The position numbers and the translations under genes were made by a program. Under the pieces are notes generated by a model. The model had not been told where the DNA came from. It searched no databases and worked only from the letters and a program-made list of their open reading frames with translations. From the NCBI GenBank assembly GCA_039934875.1, contig JBDTLH010000112.1:1-14846 (forward strand): DNA of 14,846 bases, written 5' to 3'. This stretch comes from JBDTLH01 sp039934875. Its GTDB lineage: Bacteria > Acidobacteriota > Terriglobia > Terriglobales > Acidobacteriaceae. Shown in pieces: positions 12,073-14,846 of the stretch. Positions within the stretch are counted from its first letter, which is position 1; each line of letters starts with the position of its first letter.

Positions 12073-12848
12073 TCCACCCCACCGCCATCGTTGAAGCCGG
12101 AGCCATCATCCCCGACTCCTGCGAGATTGGCCCCTACTCGACTATTGGACCCAAGGTCACGCTCGGCGAACGCTGCCGCCTCATCAGCCACGTCGTGCTT
12201 GCAGGGAATATCACGCTGGGCAGCGATAACCATATTTATCCCTTCACTACCATCGGACTCGAACCGCAGGACCTCAAATTCGGCGGCCAGGATACCCGGG
12301 TCGAGGTCGGCGACCACAACACCATCCGCGAGTGCTGTACCATCCACAAGGGCACGCCCGATGGCGGAGGCGTCACCCGCATCGGCAGCCACAATCTGAT
12401 CATGGCCTACTGCCACATCGCCCACGATTGCCAGGTCGGCAGCCACACCATCTTCGCCAACGCCGCCACTCTCGCGGGACACGTGATCGTCGAAGACTAC
12501 GCCCATCTCCCCGCCCTCGCGCCCGTCCACCAGTTCTGCCGCATCGGCGCCCACGCGTTCATCGGCGGACATACCGTCATCACCCAGGACGTGCTCCCCT
12601 ACTCCCGCACCTCCGCCGCCCGCGAGACCCACGCCTACGGCGTCAACTCCGTGGGATTGCTGCGCAAGGGCTTCAGCAAAGAAACTGTGGACCGCCTGCA
12701 ACGCGCCTATCGCCTGCTGCTCAACTCCGGGCTGAATACCTCACAGGCATTAGAGAAGATGCGCGAAGAAAATGCTACGGACAGTGACCCGCATGTCGCG
12801 AAGCTGATCGACTTCATCGCCACCTCCGAACGAGGAATTATCAAGTAA
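12069..12848 (+). CDS. lpxA: UDP-N-acetylglucosamine O-acyltransferase LpxA
   Basis: A 259-residue enzyme (E. coli 262) that starts lipid A synthesis by moving a 3-hydroxyacyl chain to UDP-GlcNAc in the cytoplasm. Hexapeptide-repeat left-handed beta-helix over ~1-180, helical C-terminus after ~190. By alignment, H119 is the catalytic base (E. coli H125), H116 = H122, H138 = H144, H154 = H160 and G167 = G173, the acyl-length ruler. The E. coli GG pair 154-155 is replaced by Pro148-Ala149. The GTG start overlaps the fabZ stop. A probable terminator follows. lpxD and lpxB, often linked to this pair, are not in the window, and the gene's presence marks a Gram-negative envelope. Confidence 0.96.
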   Translation: MIHPTAIVEAGAIIPDSCEIGPYSTIGPKVTLGERCRLISHVVLAGNITLGSDNHIYPFTTIGLEPQDLKFGGQDTRVEVGDHNTIRECCTIHKGTPDGGGVTRIGSHNLIMAYCHIAHDCQVGSHTIFANAATLAGHVIVEDYAHLPALAPVHQFCRIGAHAFIGGHTVITQDVLPYSRTSAARETHAYGVNSVGLLRKGFSKETVDRLQRAYRLLLNSGLNTSQALEKMREENATDSDPHVAKLIDFIATSERGIIK

Positions 12849-12872
12849 GCTTCTTCGCTTGCTGACATTTTT
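12844..12872 (+). terminator. Probable rho-independent terminator of fabZ-lpxA
   Basis: The stem AGTAAGC (12844-12850) with GCTTGCT (12857-12863) includes one G/T pair and loops on TTCTTC; GAC and ATTTTT (12867-12872) follow. It overlaps the lpxA stop codon. Confidence 0.5.
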
Positions 12873-12990
12873 CCATGGTGAGCCGAACCAGCGGAGCGAT
12901 GCCACAGGCTACCGCGCGTCGCGAGCAACTCAGCGGAGCCGACGCAACATCTATCCCCAATGCTCTACTTAACTACCACAGGAGAAACAA

Positions 12991-13488
12991 ATGGCAGATA
13001 AAGACACCGCCTCCGCACGGACCGCGGAAATCACCCGCGAGGGCCTGATCAACAATTTGAACGGCGACCTGGCGCGCGAATACAAAGCAATCATCGCTTA
13101 CGTGGTGTACTCCCAGGTGCTGACCGGCGCGAAATACATGAGCATCGCCAAGGCGCTCGAAAAGCACGCCAAAGAGGAGCTCTCGCACGCCCTCATCATC
13201 GCGGAGCAGATTGATTATCTCGGCGGCGATCCCACCGTGACCCCGGAAACCGTCAAGACTTCAGACAAAGCCGACGACATGCTGCGCTTCGACCTGGAAA
13301 ACGAAAAAGAGACCATCCTCAACTATCGGCAGCGGGTGCGCGACTGTGAGGCGCTGGGCGAGTATGCCATGGCCGAACATATCCGCGAAATCCTGGTGGA
13401 CGAACAAGACCACCTCATAGCTCTTTCCACCGCACTCGGCATCGATCCACCCAACCTCGACCGGGAGAATGCCCACAAAAAGGGTTAA
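12991..13488 (+). CDS. Bfr/Dps-like ferritin
   Basis: A 165-residue four-helix ferritin-like protein that should oxidise and store iron and limit peroxide damage. Di-iron ligands appear with bacterioferritin spacing: E30, E63 and H66 (E-x-x-H), E105, E138 and H141. The heme-binding Met of E. coli Bfr (M52, right after E51) corresponds to L64, so heme binding in the usual way is unlikely. The ATG at 12991 has AGGAG (12980-12984) six bases upstream. A 142-base gap and terminator separate it from lpxA, so it has its own transcript. The stop codon lies in a 12-base palindrome (13484-13495). Other options: ferritin-like DPS protein or a non-heme bacterioferritin. Confidence 0.88.
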   Translation: MADKDTASARTAEITREGLINNLNGDLAREYKAIIAYVVYSQVLTGAKYMSIAKALEKHAKEELSHALIIAEQIDYLGGDPTVTPETVKTSDKADDMLRFDLENEKETILNYRQRVRDCEALGEYAMAEHIREILVDEQDHLIALSTALGIDPPNLDRENAHKKG

Positions 13489-13495
13489 GCTTAAC
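13484..13495. repeat. Palindrome over the ferritin stop codon
   Basis: GTTAAGCTTAAC is a perfect 12-base palindrome containing the TAA stop, flanked by GG and AAACCC that extend weak pairing. No U-tract follows. Confidence 0.3.
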
Positions 13496-13631
13496 AAACC
13501 CCCAGGCAAAGATCAGCCTCGGCGAGAAAACTAAAGCCGGCCTCGGCGGTAGAACACGCACATTGACCTGCGTCGAGGCGGCCCCGTCATCCCATCTCTG
13601 GGTCGTCTGTGTTAACGCCCTTGAACCCTGC

Positions 13632-13639
13632 GATACTAG
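13632..13639 (+). promoter_or_regulatory. Putative -10 of the pcrA gene
   Basis: GATACTAG matches the first five bases of the galT element GATACAAT and, like it, ends six bases before a GTG (13646). This favours a leaderless start at that GTG, two codons into the ATG-started frame. Confidence 0.4.
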
Positions 13640-14846
13640 ATGGTTGTGCAGGCCCTCCTCTCCAAACTCAACCCCCAGCAGCGCATCGCCGCTGAGACCA
13701 CCGATGGGGCTCTCCTCATCCTCGCCGGCGCCGGCTCCGGCAAGACCCGCGTTATCACTTATCGCATCGCCTGGCTGATCGAGCAGGGCATCGCCCCGGA
13801 CTCCATCCTCGCCCTTACCTTCACCAACAAAGCCGCGTCCGAGATGGCCGACCGCGTCGAACAACTCATCGCCGGACACACCCTCGCCAAGCCCCTCCTA
13901 AGCACCTTCCACTCCCTCTGCGTCCGCATCCTCCGCCGCGACATCACCGCGTTGCAGGTAAACGGCAAGGGACTCACCCGCGACTTTGCCATCTACGACG
14001 AATCCGATCAGCAATCCATCGTCAAGGCCGCCCTCAAGCAACTTGGCGTGGACGACAAGCAACTCACCGCGCGCACCATCCTTTCGCGAATCTCCTGGGC
14101 GAAAAATCACATGCTCGATCCGCAGGAGCTCTATCTTCAGTCCGCCGACCCGAAAGCCGAACGCATCGCCCAGGTCTTCAAGCTCTACCAGCAGGGACTG
14201 CGCAAGGCCAACGCCCTCGACTTCGACGACCTGCTGCTCGAAGCCGTTCGCCTGCTCAAATCTTCCGCCGAGGTGCGCGAGCGCTACGTGCGTCGCTATC
14301 GCTACCTCATGATCGACGAATATCAAGACACCAACCGCCCGCAATACGAGCTGATGAAGCTCCTCGGCTCACACGGCAATGTCTGCGTGGTCGGCGATGA
14401 GGACCAGTCCATCTACTCCTGGCGCGGCGCCGACATCAAGAACATTCTCGAATTCGAGAAAGACTTCCCCAACGCCAAGGTCATCCGCCTCGAAGAGAAC
14501 TATCGCTCCACCCAAACTATTCTCCAAGCCGCGGGAGCGGTCGTCGCCAACAACATCCAGCGCAAAGGCAAGACCCTCTGGACCGCGCGCCAGGGGGGCA
14601 ACAAAATTCTCTACTACGAGGCCGCCGACGGAGAGAACGAGGCCCTCTTCGCCGCCGATATGATCTCCAAATATATCCGCGGCAACGCTGACGATAATCC
14701 AATCGCTGAGCGCGACGGGCCCACGCGCGCCGCCGTTCTCTACCGCACCAACTTCATGTCCCGCCTCTTTGAAGAGGCGTTGCGCCGCTACAACATCAAA
14801 TACAAAGTCGTCGGCGGATTCAGCTTCTACGAGCGCGCCGAAATTA
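13640..14846 (+). CDS. pcrA: UvrD/PcrA superfamily 1A helicase (3' partial)
   Basis: The first 402 residues of a 3'-5' DNA helicase for repair and removal of proteins from DNA; full members have 650-850 residues. Motifs in order: NPQQRIAA (11-18), Walker A AGAGSGKT (29-36), TFTNKAASEM (60-69), STFHSL (88-93), DFDDLL (194-199), DEYQD (226-230), GDEDQSIYSWRGA (252-264), ENYRS (286-290), YRTN (368-371). The GDEDQSIYSWRG block favours the PcrA/UvrD group over Rep, but the C-terminus needed to decide is outside. ATG at 13640 or GTG at 13646; neither has a Shine-Dalgarno. Separated from the ferritin gene by 151 bases. Confidence 0.92.
   Translation, partial: MVVQALLSKLNPQQRIAAETTDGALLILAGAGSGKTRVITYRIAWLIEQGIAPDSILALTFTNKAASEMADRVEQLIAGHTLAKPLLSTFHSLCVRILRRDITALQVNGKGLTRDFAIYDESDQQSIVKAALKQLGVDDKQLTARTILSRISWAKNHMLDPQELYLQSADPKAERIAQVFKLYQQGLRKANALDFDDLLLEAVRLLKSSAEVRERYVRRYRYLMIDEYQDTNRPQYELMKLLGSHGNVCVVGDEDQSIYSWRGADIKNILEFEKDFPNAKVIRLEENYRSTQTILQAAGAVVANNIQRKGKTLWTARQGGNKILYYEAADGENEALFAADMISKYIRGNADDNPIAERDGPTRAAVLYRTNFMSRLFEEALRRYNIKYKVVGGFSFYERAEI

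Noticed and set aside
11658..12701. 347-codon open frame antisense to fabZ and lpxA
   Set aside because: It is Gly/Asp/Val-rich as expected from the complement of C-ending codons, and covers two fully motif-supported genes.
318..14846. A single defence or repair island uniting ligD, lexA, priA, yraN and pcrA
   Set aside because: The genes lie on different strands in separate units interleaved with metabolic and envelope genes; each is a common housekeeping gene.

Overview
The window is chromosomal DNA from a GC-rich (about 60% by eye, not computed), diderm bacterium. The gene set (a LigD with phosphoesterase and ligase modules but no polymerase, fabZ-lpxA for lipid A, a two-module GalT, a Bfr-like ferritin) together with self-similar intergenic microrepeats resembles Acidobacteriota of the Terriglobales/Koribacter type. 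That placement is an inference from gene style. No rRNA, tRNA, CRISPR array, prophage or insertion sequence is visible. Coding density is high, and no gene-free stretch exceeds 300 bases.

Left part (1-3600): the end of an unidentified Cys-rich protein; a minus-strand cluster reading osmC-like, YHS-domain protein, ligD (peroxide and metal stress plus end-joining repair); a gene-free stretch of about 280 bases with a strong plus-strand terminator and a possible small RNA; then trxA. Next comes a ParD/ParE-type toxin-antitoxin pair (3650-4257) preceded by a 38-base dyad that may be its operator.

Middle (4282-9706): lexA and priA on the minus strand, a small disordered hypothetical protein, divergent galT, then yraN and tatA on the minus strand. 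Right part (9816-14846): an M20 metallopeptidase and a four-segment membrane protein on the minus strand; divergently, fabZ-lpxA with overlapping stop and start codons, a Bfr-like ferritin, and the first 402 codons of a UvrD/PcrA helicase that runs off the window.

Most genes are housekeeping: DNA repair and replication restart (ligD, lexA, priA, yraN, pcrA), redox and iron protection (osmC, trxA, ferritin), envelope (fabZ, lpxA, tatA). They form several small transcription units, not one system. I saw no clear new multi-gene system. The most interesting signals are regulatory: (i) several genes (galT, tatA, pcrA, lexA) have a -10-like ATAC element 13-15 bases before the start codon and no Shine-Dalgarno, which predicts leaderless mRNAs next to genes with classical Shine-Dalgarno sites; (ii) a candidate small RNA before trxA; (iii) the dyad before parDE; (iv) locus-specific inverted microrepeats between genes.
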